A DNA stretch of 64,000 bases from Sphaerisporangium album. Its GTDB lineage: Bacteria > Actinomycetota > Actinomycetes > Streptosporangiales > Streptosporangiaceae. This document shows positions 38,445 to 47,841 of this stretch, in pieces. Positions within the stretch are counted from its first letter, which is position 1. Every line of letters starts with the position of its first letter. A program made the translations under genes and the position numbers. A model generated the notes under the pieces. It made no database searches. It had not been told where the DNA came from and worked only from the letters and a program-made list of their open reading frames with translations. The stretch lies in contig NZ_QOIL01000005.1 in the NCBI RefSeq assembly GCF_003323745.1, positions 415,022-479,021 on the forward strand, written 5' to 3'.

Positions 38445-40514
38445 TCATGGTGGCAGAAAGGGACTTGCTCGGCCCGAATAGGACAGGTAAAGCCTCTCGG
38501 TGGCCCGCATGCAGGCCATGTAGAGCAGCCCGCGTTCGCGCTGCACGTCGTGGGCGCGGGCCGTCGGGTCCTCGCTCGCCGGGGTCAGGGTTTCGGGCGC
38601 CGGGACCACGCCCTCGGCGATGCCGACCAGCGCGACCCGGCGGAACTCCAGCCCCTTCAGCCCGTGCAGCGTGCTCACCCGCACGGCGAGCCGGGCCTCG
38701 GCGAGCGCCGCCTTGGCGCCCCGCACGATCTCGCCCGTGCGCGCCGCGACGGCGATCTCCTCGGCGGGGACGCCGTCGTTGATCCACTCGCGCAGGTGGT
38801 TGACCAGGCCGGCCAGCTCTGCCTCGGGCGAGGCGTACTCGCGTACGGCCGGGCGCGCGCCCGGGTGGGTGGAGCGGAAACCGAACAGGTGCACCACCCC
38901 GTCGACCAGGCCGTCCGCCGCGTTGCCGCCGCGCAGCCTGATGCCCCAGGACAGGATCTCCTGCGGCAGCCGATGCGAGATGGTGAGGTGATGGGTCTCC
39001 GCCTTGATGCCGAGCGTGCTGAGCGCCACGCGGGTGTCGAACACGCGCTGGTGGGGGTCGCCGACGATGAACAGGTCGTTGCCCGCGGGCGGCACGGCGG
39101 CGCGCAGCAGCCGCCACTGCGCCGGGTGCAGGTCCTGCGCCTCGTCCACCACGATGTGCCGGTACGGCTCGCGGGCGGGGCCCTCGTCGTCCAGGAGGTC
39201 CCCGGTGGTCCTGCCGAGCAGCGTGGACGCCTCGGCGGCGAGCTGGAGCAGCGTGCGCCTGCCCGAGGCGCGCAGGCGCTCGGTGACGTACTCGATGGCC
39301 TTCCACACGGCGGTGCGCTGCTCGTGGTCCAGTTCGACGCTGCGGCCGTTGCGCGCCGCCGCCAGGTACTCCTGCACGGTGCACAGGTTCTGCGCCAGGA
39401 TGACCTGCTCCCACTCGCGCAGCAGGAACGCCGGGCTGTGCTCGTCGCCCGTGATGTGCGCCGCCTCCTGCCACAGCGCGGCCAGGTCCGGCCCGCCGAC
39501 CAGCAGCGGGGGACGGCCCTCGGCCTCGGCGACGATGCGGTGGGCCAGGCGGTCGACGTTGCCGACCTCGATGCGCGCGCGGACCTCGGGGTCGTCCACC
39601 AGCACGTCCAGCTTCGCGGAGGCGTCCCCGGCGACGTTCTGGGAGAAGGTGAGGAACAGGACGCGTCCGGCGCCGCCGTGGGCGAGGTGCCGGGCGCGGT
39701 GCAGGGCCACCAGGGTCTTGCCGGTCCCCGCGCCGCCCGTGACCAGCACAGGGCTCTCGTAGAGCTCCCGGTGGGCGAGCCGGTGCTGGGTCGGGTACAG
39801 GAACGTGGCCCAGTGCGGGGTGGCGAGGATGCGGTCCAGCGTCCCGGGGTCGGGCACGAACACGGCCCGGTCGGGGGTGCGCTCCAGGGCGGCGGGCAGG
39901 TCGGTGACGTCCACGGAGGTCACGGGCACGGCGACGCGCGTGTCGAGCGCCCGCCAGGCTTCGGCGACCGAGCCGCCTTGGCCGAGGACGAGCAGCGGGG
40001 CGTACTGGCTCTCGGGGAGCAGGGGCTCCAGGGCTTCGAGGTTCGCGTCCGTCGTGATCAGCCGGACCAGCGGGACGAGCCGCGCGTCGATGCCGAGCCC
40101 GAGCAGGTCGCTGTCGCAGACGTGGGCGAACAGCCGCGCCCCGGTCGAGCCGGCGGAGCGGCGCAGGGCGGGCTCCACCCGGTCCAGCGCCTCGGCGTCC
40201 CAGACCTCGGCCACGCCGATCGCCGTGTTGACGGTGAAGCGGTGCCGCTGGGCGAACGACCACGCCTCGGCGTCGGGGAGCGCCGTGAGCAGCCAGTACA
40301 CGTCGCGCTGGCGCACGACCACCCCGCGCAGCCGGTCTGCCAGCCTCAGCGTCGCCACGCGCGGGTCGCGGGTGTTGCGGACGCGCTCGGGGTGCGGGGC
40401 GGAGGCGGTGTTCAGCAGGAACCGGCGCAGCGCGACGATCGCGTCCCGGCGCGCGGACCGGTCCAGGGCGTCGAGATCCCGGGGGACGTCGGGGGCGATC
40501 GCCAGCCGGGGCAC
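38445..40514 (-). CDS. UvrD/Rep-family helicase with RelE/ParE-like N-terminal domain
   Basis: About 689 residues from GTG 40512-40514, 11 bp after the upstream gene. Residues about 15-120 (RRFLLNTASAPHPERV, then DPRVATLRLADRLRGVVV and VYWLLTALPDAEAWSFAQRH) resemble the small RelE/ParE fold found on some actinobacterial UvrD-like proteins. The helicase has motif I VTGGAGTGKTLVALH, motif Ia FLTFSQN, motif II HIVVDEAQDLHPAQW, motif III IVGDPHQRVFD and motif VI LLYMACMRATERLYLSYSG, so it should be an active superfamily 1 ATPase. No nuclease motif is seen. It is flanked by two paralogous sigma-like genes, implying a shared complex or control circuit. Confidence 0.8.
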   Translation of the reverse strand: MPRLAIAPDVPRDLDALDRSARRDAIVALRRFLLNTASAPHPERVRNTRDPRVATLRLADRLRGVVVRQRDVYWLLTALPDAEAWSFAQRHRFTVNTAIGVAEVWDAEALDRVEPALRRSAGSTGARLFAHVCDSDLLGLGIDARLVPLVRLITTDANLEALEPLLPESQYAPLLVLGQGGSVAEAWRALDTRVAVPVTSVDVTDLPAALERTPDRAVFVPDPGTLDRILATPHWATFLYPTQHRLAHRELYESPVLVTGGAGTGKTLVALHRARHLAHGGAGRVLFLTFSQNVAGDASAKLDVLVDDPEVRARIEVGNVDRLAHRIVAEAEGRPPLLVGGPDLAALWQEAAHITGDEHSPAFLLREWEQVILAQNLCTVQEYLAAARNGRSVELDHEQRTAVWKAIEYVTERLRASGRRTLLQLAAEASTLLGRTTGDLLDDEGPAREPYRHIVVDEAQDLHPAQWRLLRAAVPPAGNDLFIVGDPHQRVFDTRVALSTLGIKAETHHLTISHRLPQEILSWGIRLRGGNAADGLVDGVVHLFGFRSTHPGARPAVREYASPEAELAGLVNHLREWINDGVPAEEIAVAARTGEIVRGAKAALAEARLAVRVSTLHGLKGLEFRRVALVGIAEGVVPAPETLTPASEDPTARAHDVQRERGLLYMACMRATERLYLSYSGRASPFLPP

Positions 40515-40525
40515 CGGTGTTCCCG

Positions 40526-42961
40526 TCAGACCATCAGGGACAGCAGGTCGCGGTCCCCGCGCTCGCGCAGCCGGTTCATCAGGTCGGGCAGCCCCACCGG
40601 TCCCGTCATGCCGATGCGGGTGGCGAGGACGCGGATCGTCTCCTCCAGCGACTCGGGCGCGCCGGTGACGGTGTACCCGGCCAGCCGCAGTGCCTGCGTG
40701 TTCTTGTCGGCGTCCGCGGGCGGCGGCGGGACGAGACCGGCCCGCAGGACTTGGTCCTCCTCGGCGATCGTGACGAACAGGCAGGACCCGGGCTCGGCCT
40801 CCAGTTCGTCGAGCAGCGGGCCGAGCGAGTCGATGACCGGGCGGGCCTGCCAGCTCAGGGTGACCTCGCCCGCCGCGCTCATGACCGTGTGGCTGTCGCC
40901 GGGGGACATCCCCAGATAGGCCGCGAATCCGCTCGGAAGCGGGCATTCGCCGCCGCTGAGCTGTTCGGGGCCGATGTCGATGCGCAGCCACCACAGGCCG
41001 TCCGGGTGCCGGAAGCATTTGCGGGTCATCGACACGTCCTTGAGCTGCCCGCTGGGGGGCGGCCCCTCCTGTTCGGGGGCGGCGGGGGCGGCCTCGGCGG
41101 GGGGCTGCTGCTCGGGGGTGCCGGACTCCGGCTTCTTCGCGCTCTGGATGCGGAGCTGGGGGACGTTCTCCAGCCACTCCTTGGCGACCTCGGGATGGAT
41201 GCCCAGCGTCGAGACCAGCTCCAGCGCCCGCGCCACCGTCGGCGGCCGTTCGGCGTTGAGGATCAGCGTGCACGTGCGTTCGCGCAGGTCCGCGATGTCC
41301 CCGGCGACCAGCCATTCGTCCTGCACGGTGTAGCCCGGGAGCGTCGCCATCACGAACTGCCACGCCGGGATGTCCAGCGACCGCAGCTCCCGGGTGTGCC
41401 ACGCGGCGGCGCCCACCAGGCGCGACTTCGGGGCGGCGATGCCGAGCGCGCCGGGCAGCTTCTCCAGGTACTGGGTGTACGGGGCCGCGGCCGGGCTGTC
41501 CAGCCAGGCGGCGAGCCGGTCGCGCAGGTCCTTCTCGCGCTCCACGATGTCGTCGGCGGTGACGGCGAACAGCTTGGCGAGCTCCTCGGGGGCCGCCGGC
41601 TCGTCGGTGAAGACCTGGATCTGCGCCACCGTCCACGTCTGGTCGTCCAGATCGGCGAACACCGAGTCGATCAGCGAGATCATGTCCGCCTCCGCGGCGG
41701 CGAGCTCGTCGGTGCCCGTCCCGGCCCGGGCCTGCGGCGGCGCGGCGTCGCCCTCCGGCGTCCCGGCCGCTTCGGCCGCCTCGTCGGGGTGCGCCGCCTC
41801 GTCCTCGGCCGGGTCCCCCTGCGCGGGGGGCGCGTCCGCCTCGTGCGACGCCTCCGAGCCGGCCTCGGGGGATTCGGCGGGCTCCTCGGCCCCGGCGACC
41901 TCGGGGGTCGGCTCCGTTCCCGGCTGTGTGCCCTGCTGGGCTCCCGGTTGTGGTCCCGCCGGCGCCGGCTGCGGGCCGAACGGTCCCGGGTCGAACGGCT
42001 CGGGCTCGGGCACGAACGGGCGCGGCGCCGGGCTGTACCCGGCCTCCTCGCCGCCGAACCCGCCGAGGGGCTCGGGGCCGTACGCGGGCGGCGGCTCGAA
42101 GGCGGGGAGCGGCGGCGGCTCGAACCCCGGCACGGGGAGGGGCGGCGGTGGCTCGAACCCGGGCGCGGGGAGGGGCGGCGGTGGCTCCACGCCGAAACCG
42201 GGGCCGATGGGCGGGGGAGGCGCCGGACGCTCGGTGCGCGGGGGCGGCGTGAACATCGAGGCGCCCGCCCGCGCCCCGCCCGCGTGCTGCTCCAGCGCGG
42301 CCTCGGCCATGCGCGCCGCGGCGAGGCCGAGCGGGTCGCTGCTTTTGGACGCCGCGGGCTGCCGCTTGGGAAGCTTGGGCAGCGCAGGCGCGGCCGGCGG
42401 CTCGGCGTGCCGCGCCGGCGGACGCTCGCCCAGGCCGGCCTGCGGGGTCTGAACCCGGGGGCTCTGGAGTTGGGGGCCCGGGGTCTGGCCGTTCGCCGCA
42501 GGGGCGCCCTGGGGAAGCGACGGCGTCTGGTCGCCGGTGACGGCGTCCGGCCGGTCGGCGGAGGTCAGCCGCGCGAACACGGCGGTGAACAGGGCGGCCA
42601 GCACCGGGCGGGCCCGGATGAACGGCTGGTCGGCCAGTTCGCGGCCGGTCAGCGCCAGCAGGCCGAACCAGGAGCCGACGCGGTCGAGCGCGATCGAGAC
42701 CTGCGGGTCGTCGGGCTCGTCGGGGTCCATGACGTGCAGGGCGGGCAGGACGTCCCCGACGGCGGCGGCCGGCCAGTGCTCCAGGGCCAGCTCGGTGAGC
42801 AGGTCGCCGAGCGCCTCGGGGCCGAGCACGACGAACACCCGGCTCATGGGGACCGAGCGCCACCACGCGTCCGGCAGGCCCGGCTGGTCGCGAAGCTGAG
42901 GGAACCCCGTCGCGTCGCTCCAGCGCAGCGGAGGCACGAGATCACTCAGACAGAAGTTCAT
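40526..42961 (-). CDS. Sigma-region-4-like protein with Pro-rich insertion, first gene of helicase cassette
   Basis: 811 residues in three parts. The N-terminal domain (about 1-145, MNFCLSDLVPPLRW and GLPDAWWRSVPMSRVFVVLG) and the C-terminal half (about 430-811) match the 615-residue paralogue in order. The shared C-terminal pieces include SMTRKCFRHPDGLWWLRIDI, PLPSGFAAYLGMSPG and a closing RLRERGDRDLLSLMV. Between them is a roughly 280-residue Pro/Ala/Glu-rich disordered stretch with near-repeats (PPPPLPAPGFE, PPPPLPVPGFE). The region-4-like HTH (PEELAKLFAVTADDIVEREKDLRD) is weaker than in the paralogue and the HARE-HTH-like pair is absent. I do not know a function. Position as first gene and shared termini suggest the two paralogues work together around the helicase. 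Confidence 0.7.
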   Translation of the reverse strand: MNFCLSDLVPPLRWSDATGFPQLRDQPGLPDAWWRSVPMSRVFVVLGPEALGDLLTELALEHWPAAAVGDVLPALHVMDPDEPDDPQVSIALDRVGSWFGLLALTGRELADQPFIRARPVLAALFTAVFARLTSADRPDAVTGDQTPSLPQGAPAANGQTPGPQLQSPRVQTPQAGLGERPPARHAEPPAAPALPKLPKRQPAASKSSDPLGLAAARMAEAALEQHAGGARAGASMFTPPPRTERPAPPPPIGPGFGVEPPPPLPAPGFEPPPPLPVPGFEPPPLPAFEPPPAYGPEPLGGFGGEEAGYSPAPRPFVPEPEPFDPGPFGPQPAPAGPQPGAQQGTQPGTEPTPEVAGAEEPAESPEAGSEASHEADAPPAQGDPAEDEAAHPDEAAEAAGTPEGDAAPPQARAGTGTDELAAAEADMISLIDSVFADLDDQTWTVAQIQVFTDEPAAPEELAKLFAVTADDIVEREKDLRDRLAAWLDSPAAAPYTQYLEKLPGALGIAAPKSRLVGAAAWHTRELRSLDIPAWQFVMATLPGYTVQDEWLVAGDIADLRERTCTLILNAERPPTVARALELVSTLGIHPEVAKEWLENVPQLRIQSAKKPESGTPEQQPPAEAAPAAPEQEGPPPSGQLKDVSMTRKCFRHPDGLWWLRIDIGPEQLSGGECPLPSGFAAYLGMSPGDSHTVMSAAGEVTLSWQARPVIDSLGPLLDELEAEPGSCLFVTIAEEDQVLRAGLVPPPPADADKNTQALRLAGYTVTGAPESLEETIRVLATRIGMTGPVGLPDLMNRLRERGDRDLLSLMV

Positions 42962-43030
42962 CCCGTTTCCTCTCCGGTGCTTCCGTTGACGAGACCATAG
43001 TCTGGCAAATCGCTCGGGCTTGGACGGCGC

Positions 43031-43783
43031 TTAGGCCCGGACGGCGGCGAATCGCAGCCTCACGTAGTCGGCCATCCAGCCCGATTCGCGGCGCAGCGCG
43101 GGCGCGGCCAGCTCGTTCACCCTTGTCAGCAAGGGTTCCACCGTCGCTGGCGGCACTCCGTCCAGCAGCGACCCGGCGAACATGCGCACCCAGTCGGCGG
43201 CGCCGCCCGGGCACTCGTCGAGCGGGGTGGGGCGGTCGAAGTACTCCAGCAGCCGCACGGTGAACCCGCCATGCTCCAGGCGGACGGCGTACTCGGCGGG
43301 GGTGGGGAAGTACCAGGGAAGGTCGGGCTCGGGCAGCCCGTACTCCCGCCAGGCGGTGAGCATCGCCGAGGTCAGCGCCGCGCAGTTCCCGGCGCCGCCC
43401 ATCTCGGCGACGAACCGGCCGCCCGGGGTGAGCGCCATGCGGACGCAGCGGATCACCGCGTCCGGGTCGCGGCCCATCCAGTGCAGGGCGGCGTTGGAGA
43501 ACACCGCGTCGTAGGCCTCGCCGACGCGGAAGTTCGCGCCGTCCCCGACCACGAAGTCGAGGCCCGGGTGCTGGAGCGTGGCGACCTCGATCATCGAGGA
43601 GGAGCCGTCCATGCCGAGGACGCGGGTGCCGCGGGCGGCGATGTCGGCGGTGAGCACTCCGGTGCCGCACCCGAGGTCGAGGATGCTCTCACCGGGCTGG
43701 GGGTCCAGCAGTTCGATGAGCGGCGCGCCGTGCGCCGAGACGTAGCCGAAGGAGCTGTCATAGGCGCGTGCGTTCCACCGCAT
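43031..43783 (-). CDS. Class I SAM-dependent methyltransferase (trans-aconitate methyltransferase-like)
   Basis: About 250 residues from ATG 43781-43783 (MRWNARAYDSSFGYVS); a TTG eight codons upstream is possible. The SAM-binding glycine motif is ILDLGCGTGVLTADIAARG, followed by the acidic VLGMDGSSSMIEVA, DFVVGDGANF and the post-motif YDAVFSNAALHWM. This pattern resembles trans-aconitate 2-methyltransferase and related small-molecule enzymes. Substrate is unproven. It is transcribed alone, with 69 bp separating it from the helicase cassette's start and no shared operon. Confidence 0.82.
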   Translation of the reverse strand: MRWNARAYDSSFGYVSAHGAPLIELLDPQPGESILDLGCGTGVLTADIAARGTRVLGMDGSSSMIEVATLQHPGLDFVVGDGANFRVGEAYDAVFSNAALHWMGRDPDAVIRCVRMALTPGGRFVAEMGGAGNCAALTSAMLTAWREYGLPEPDLPWYFPTPAEYAVRLEHGGFTVRLLEYFDRPTPLDECPGGAADWVRMFAGSLLDGVPPATVEPLLTRVNELAAPALRRESGWMADYVRLRFAAVRA

Positions 43784-43955
43784 CAAGCTCGGTGTGTCGT
43801 ATCGCAAGGCCGATCAGCTCGCATTCTCCGCCATCGCTTCCCGTGTCGGTAAGTAAAGACACTTTAGAGCCTTGTTGTGCTGGGGACACATCTGTCCGGA
43901 AGCTTCTCCGCACTCCCACACGTACAGGCCCTGGGATCGCCGGCGGGCGAGCCGC

Positions 43956-45047
43956 TCACTTCATGGTCCTGGCCCAGTTCTCCTTCAGGAACGTCTTCGC
44001 CTCGTCCGCCTGCGGGACGGTGAGCAGGACCGGGGCGCCGGGCACCAGGGGCAGCCTGGCGGCGGCCTGCCTGTCCAGCTTGCCCTTCATCTCCAGCGCC
44101 TCCATGCGCGCCGGGCGGGCGAACCCCTTGAGGAACAGGTTCTGGACCTCGTCGGTGTACAGGAACTCCTGCCAGAGCCGCGCGGCCGCCGGGTGCGGCG
44201 CCCTCTTGTTGATCGCCTGGACGTAGTACGAGGCGAGCACCGCGCCGGAGGGGATGACGACCTTCCAGGCCGGCTTGTCGTCGCCCGCGGTCTCCGCCGC
44301 CTTGGCCGCGTTCACGTAGTCCCAGTCGACCAGCGTGTTGGCCTGGGAGGGGAGGCGGAAGCCGCCGCCCTGCTTGAGCTTGCCGAAGAATTCCAGCCCC
44401 CGCTTGGCCTCGGGCCTGCCCCCCTGCAGCGATGCGGCCATGACGCCGTTGAACGCCGCCGCCGTCCGCAGCGGGTCGCCGGGCAGCGCCACGGCGTACC
44501 CGGGCCTGAGCAGGTCGGCGAAGGTCTTCGGGGCGGGGACCTTGCGCGGGTCGTACCCGATCGACATGTAGCCGCCGTACCCGGCGTACCAGTGGCCCTT
44601 GAGGTCCTTGACGGTGTCGGGGATGTCCTGCCAGGCGGTCACCTTGTACGGGGCGAACCGCTGGGCGTTGGCGATGGCGACGTCCATGCCGAGGTCGAAC
44701 ACGTCGGGGGCCTGCCCGGCCGGCGCGGCCTTGGAGACGTCGATCTCGCGCTGGCTGCTCGCGCCGGGCTCCACGACGGTGACGCGCACGCCGTACTCGC
44801 CGGAGAAGCGGTCGATGACGGCGCCGTAGTTGACCCAGTCGCGCGGGACGCCGACGAGGGTGAGCGCCCCCTCCTTGCGCGCCGCCTCGACGAGCCTGTC
44901 CATGGTGCCGAAGCCCTCGGCCAGGCTCGCGGCCCTGGGGTTGACCGGGGGAAGCTTCTTCTCGGGGGCGGTCCCGGAGGAGCACCCGGCGACGGCGGTG
45001 GCGAGGAGCGCTACGGCGGCGGTACGACGTGGAGTCACGAATCGCAT
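43956..45047 (-). CDS. Periplasmic-binding lipoprotein of an ABC importer (orphan)
   Basis: 363 residues from ATG 45045-45047 (MRFVTPRR). The signal ends in a lipobox LLATAVAGCSSG, so it is a membrane-anchored solute-binding protein. The fold is family 1/iron-type: GALTLVGVPRDWVNYGAVIDRF, FDLGMDVAIANAQRFAPY and LKGHWYAGYGGYMSIGYDP, ending FLKENWARTMK. Related proteins bind ferric iron, polyamines, thiamine or phosphonates. The ligand cannot be assigned and no permease or ATPase gene is adjacent, so partners must lie elsewhere. Confidence 0.82.
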   Translation of the reverse strand: MRFVTPRRTAAVALLATAVAGCSSGTAPEKKLPPVNPRAASLAEGFGTMDRLVEAARKEGALTLVGVPRDWVNYGAVIDRFSGEYGVRVTVVEPGASSQREIDVSKAAPAGQAPDVFDLGMDVAIANAQRFAPYKVTAWQDIPDTVKDLKGHWYAGYGGYMSIGYDPRKVPAPKTFADLLRPGYAVALPGDPLRTAAAFNGVMAASLQGGRPEAKRGLEFFGKLKQGGGFRLPSQANTLVDWDYVNAAKAAETAGDDKPAWKVVIPSGAVLASYYVQAINKRAPHPAAARLWQEFLYTDEVQNLFLKGFARPARMEALEMKGKLDRQAAARLPLVPGAPVLLTVPQADEAKTFLKENWARTMK

Positions 45048-45208
45048 ACTCGGCGTGAGATCGGCTCGCGTCGAGGAGGCACGCGGGTGTTTGGCCCGGC
45101 ATTGGGGGTGCATTGGGCGGGACGGGTGTTACGGCCCCTGCGGGCCCGTGCCCGCTTCCGCCCGCTCGGCCCGCTTCCTGCTCGGCCTTCCCGCTCGGCC
45201 GCCGTCCG

Positions 45209-45436
45209 TCAGGCGGGGCGGCCGGGGACGACCTTGGCGGCGACGACCAGGCGCTCGGGGATCTCGACCAGCGTGCCGTCCCGTTTGCGCACCCGGAGTA
45301 CCCCCTCGGCCCAGGATTCGAGCACCCCTACGGTGTCCCGGAACCCTTCGGGATCGCGGCGGCGGACGGTGATCCTGTGACCGACGTCCGAGGGAGATAT
45401 CGAGATGACCAGCCTGCCGCCGAAACCGGACGTCAC
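45209..45436 (-). CDS. Stand-alone SH3-like domain (Rv0428c-type acetyltransferase N-domain)
   Basis: 75 residues. It resembles only the N-terminal SH3-like module of mycobacterial Rv0428c-type GNAT acetyltransferases: VGHRITVRRRDPEG, then TVGVLESWAEGVLRVRKRDG and VEIPERLVVAAKVVPGRP. The GNAT domain that normally follows is not in this frame or nearby. It is divergent from fdxA, with which it is often grouped in actinomycetes. The remaining 161 bp to the lipoprotein start show no gene. Confidence 0.65.
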   Translation of the reverse strand: MTSGFGGRLVISISPSDVGHRITVRRRDPEGFRDTVGVLESWAEGVLRVRKRDGTLVEIPERLVVAAKVVPGRPA

Positions 45437-45541
45437 GCGGTTTGCCCCCCTCCCGTTTCAGCCAAGTGCCGGACACGGCAATACTAGGTTCTGCAACCCG
45501 CGGTCGAGTCGTGCGAAGGCGCGGAGAAGAAGGAGTCCAAG

Positions 45542-45868
45542 GTGACCTACGTCATCGCGCAGCCTTGCGTGGATGTCCTGGACAAGGCGTGCATAGAAGA
45601 GTGCCCCGTCGATTGCATCTACGAGGGCAACCGCATGCTCTACATTCACCCAGACGAGTGTGTGGACTGCGGCGCGTGCGAGCCTGTCTGCCCGGTCGAG
45701 GCGATTTTCTATGAGGACGACACGCCCGACCAGTGGAAGGATTTCTACAAGGCGAACGTCGAGTTCTTCGAGGACCTGGGCTCGCCCGGCGGCGCGTCCA
45801 AGGTCGGCAAGATCAACAAGGATCACCCGATCGTGGCGGCGCTCCCGCCCCAGGCCGAGGAACACTGA
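45542..45868 (+). CDS. fdxA: 7Fe ferredoxin
   Basis: 108 residues from GTG 45542, with GGAG upstream. It has the 7Fe pattern of FdxA: a [3Fe-4S] site using CVDVLDKACIEECPVDC and a [4Fe-4S] site using CVDCGACEPVCP. It is a small cytoplasmic electron carrier for P450 and other redox partners, common and often essential in actinobacteria. It is followed by dapC, a widely conserved neighbour pair. Confidence 0.94.
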   Translation: MTYVIAQPCVDVLDKACIEECPVDCIYEGNRMLYIHPDECVDCGACEPVCPVEAIFYEDDTPDQWKDFYKANVEFFEDLGSPGGASKVGKINKDHPIVAALPPQAEEH

Positions 45869-45974
45869 CCCGGTCGGTCCGTGATCACGAGGTGCCGCTG
45901 GGTACCGTGACTTTCGGTCGCGGTACCAGCCGGTGTCGTGAGTTCGTCGTGTTCGAAAGGCCGGGGGTGATTCG

Positions 45975-47054
45975 GTGATCGCGCTGCCCGATTTTCCGTG
46001 GGACAGGCTGGCGCCGTACAAGGAACTGGCGCTCGCCCATCCGGGCGGCATCGTCGACCTGTCGGTGGGCACGCCCGTGGACCCGGTCCCGGCCGTGGCC
46101 CGGGAGGCGCTCGCGGGCGCGTCCGACAGCCCCGGTTACCCGCTCACCCACGGCACCGACGCGCTGCGCCGTGCCGCCGCCGATTGGCTGGCGCGCCGTC
46201 ACGGCGTGACCGTCGCCCCCGGGGACGTGCTGCCGACGATCGGCTCCAAGGAACTGGTCGCCTGGCTGCCCACCCTGCTCGGCGTGGGCGCGGGGGACCG
46301 CGTGGTCATCCCGGCGCTGGCCTATCCGACCTACGACGTCGGCGCGCGCCTCGCGGGCGCCGAGCCGTACGCCACCGACGGCCTGCTGGGGCTCGGGCCC
46401 GAGCGGGTGCCGCTGGTGTGGGTGAACTCCCCGTCGAACCCCACGGGCCGCGTGCTGCCCGCCGAGCACCTGCGCAAGGTCGTGGCCTGGGCGCGCGAGC
46501 GCGGCGCGGTGGTGGCCTCCGACGAGTGCTACATCGAGCTGGGCTGGGAGGAACGGCCGGTCTCGATCCTGCACCCGGACGTCTGCGACGGCTTCCACGA
46601 GGGGCTGCTCGCGGTGCACTCGCTGTCGAAGCGCTCGAACCTCGCCGGGTACCGCGCGGGGTTCGTCACCGGCGACCCCGCGCTGGTGAAGCGGCTGCTG
46701 GAGGTCCGCAAGCACGCCGGCATGATGATGCCCGCGCCCGTCCAGGCGGCCACGGCGGCCGTCCTGGCCGACGACCGGCACGCCGACGAGCAGCGGGAGC
46801 GGTACGCGGCGCGGCGCGCCCTGCTGCGTCCGGCGCTGGAGAAGGCGGGGTGGCGGGTCGAGCACTCCACGGCGGGGCTCTATCTGTGGGCGACCGATGA
46901 TCGCGGGTGCTGGGAGCAGGTCCGGTCCCTCGCCGAGATGGGCATATTGGTCGCGCCGGGCGACTTTTACGGACAGGCCGGTTCCTCGCATATCCGAATC
47001 GCCATGACGGCAAGTGACGAGCGGGTCAATGCGGCGCTGCTTCGCCTCCAGTAG
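45975..47054 (+). CDS. dapC: N-succinyl-diaminopimelate aminotransferase
   Basis: A 359-residue fold-type I PLP aminotransferase starting at GTG 45975. Features: SKELVAWLPTLLGVG, VNSPSNPTGRVLP, SDECYIELGWE and the PLP lysine in VHSLSKRSNLAGYR. It converts N-succinyl-2-amino-6-oxopimelate to N-succinyl-LL-DAP in lysine and peptidoglycan synthesis. The actinobacterial fdxA-dapC order and the dapD and dapE genes 2-3 kb away make DapC the best call over a general class I aminotransferase. Confidence 0.88.
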   Translation: MIALPDFPWDRLAPYKELALAHPGGIVDLSVGTPVDPVPAVAREALAGASDSPGYPLTHGTDALRRAAADWLARRHGVTVAPGDVLPTIGSKELVAWLPTLLGVGAGDRVVIPALAYPTYDVGARLAGAEPYATDGLLGLGPERVPLVWVNSPSNPTGRVLPAEHLRKVVAWARERGAVVASDECYIELGWEERPVSILHPDVCDGFHEGLLAVHSLSKRSNLAGYRAGFVTGDPALVKRLLEVRKHAGMMMPAPVQAATAAVLADDRHADEQRERYAARRALLRPALEKAGWRVEHSTAGLYLWATDDRGCWEQVRSLAEMGILVAPGDFYGQAGSSHIRIAMTASDERVNAALLRLQ

Positions 47055-47065
47055 TATCCCGCGGC

Positions 47066-47725
47066 ATGACCGTTGTGGTCGTGCTCGCAGTGGGCGCAGC
47101 CATCTTCGTCGTCGTACTGGGCGTCTCCCTCGGTACGCGACGACCCGAAAGGAAGGCTCGTCCGGCTCCCAGACCTCCTGAGCCGGCACCCGAGTCCATG
47201 TCGTCGCACCCGGCGCTCGCCCGCCCGGTCGTCATCGACCCGGACTACCTCGACCCGCGCACCATCAAGGTGGGCGACACGGTCGACCGGCAGGGGGTGC
47301 GGGCCCGCGTCATCGGCGCCCTCCACCTGTCGTGGCAGGGCGACCAGTGGACCGAATACCTCCTGGAGGAGGGCGTGCGCGTCTACCAGTGGCTCTCGGT
47401 CGAGGAACACGAGGGCGCGACGCCCGAGGAGCCGCCGCACCTGGAGGTCTACCTCTGGACGCCGGTGCCCACCCAGGGCATGGTGCCCGCCAAGAGCATG
47501 CTGATCATGGAAGGCGTCGAGTTCTACCCGATCGAGCGCGGGACGGCCGCCTTCCGCTCCGAGGGCACCACCGGCTACCCCGAGCGCGGGCTGGTCGACT
47601 TCGCCGACTACCGGGCCGGCGACGGGCGCCTGCTGAGCTTCAACCGGGTGCAGGGCCAGTCCTGGACGGCCGCGTACGCGCAGCCGCTGGCGCCGGGGTC
47701 CCTCCACGTGGAGCGCATGCTGTAA
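47066..47725 (+). CDS. DUF4178 membrane-anchored protein
   Basis: 219 residues. One N-terminal helix (VVVVLAVGAAIFVVVLGVSL) and a Pro-rich linker are followed by a DUF4178 domain from about residue 57. The domain runs KVGDTVDRQGVRARVIGAL, WTEYLLEEGVRVYQWLSVEE and an acidic, aromatic C-terminal half with VLSFNRVQGQSW-like text. DUF4178 proteins often neighbour membrane-stress and band-7 genes, none of which is here. No enzymatic motif is visible. The gap of 12 bp after dapC suggests co-transcription. Confidence 0.78.
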   Translation: MTVVVVLAVGAAIFVVVLGVSLGTRRPERKARPAPRPPEPAPESMSSHPALARPVVIDPDYLDPRTIKVGDTVDRQGVRARVIGALHLSWQGDQWTEYLLEEGVRVYQWLSVEEHEGATPEEPPHLEVYLWTPVPTQGMVPAKSMLIMEGVEFYPIERGTAAFRSEGTTGYPERGLVDFADYRAGDGRLLSFNRVQGQSWTAAYAQPLAPGSLHVERML

Positions 47726-47841
47726 GCCGCCAGGAGGCCTTCTCGGAAAGCCTCCGGCAGCACCCCTCCGTGTCATGGCCACGAGTCCCGACGGCACCCC
47801 TCGTGTCATGGCCGCCGCCGTTGGCCGCCGGGCCCGGCCTC

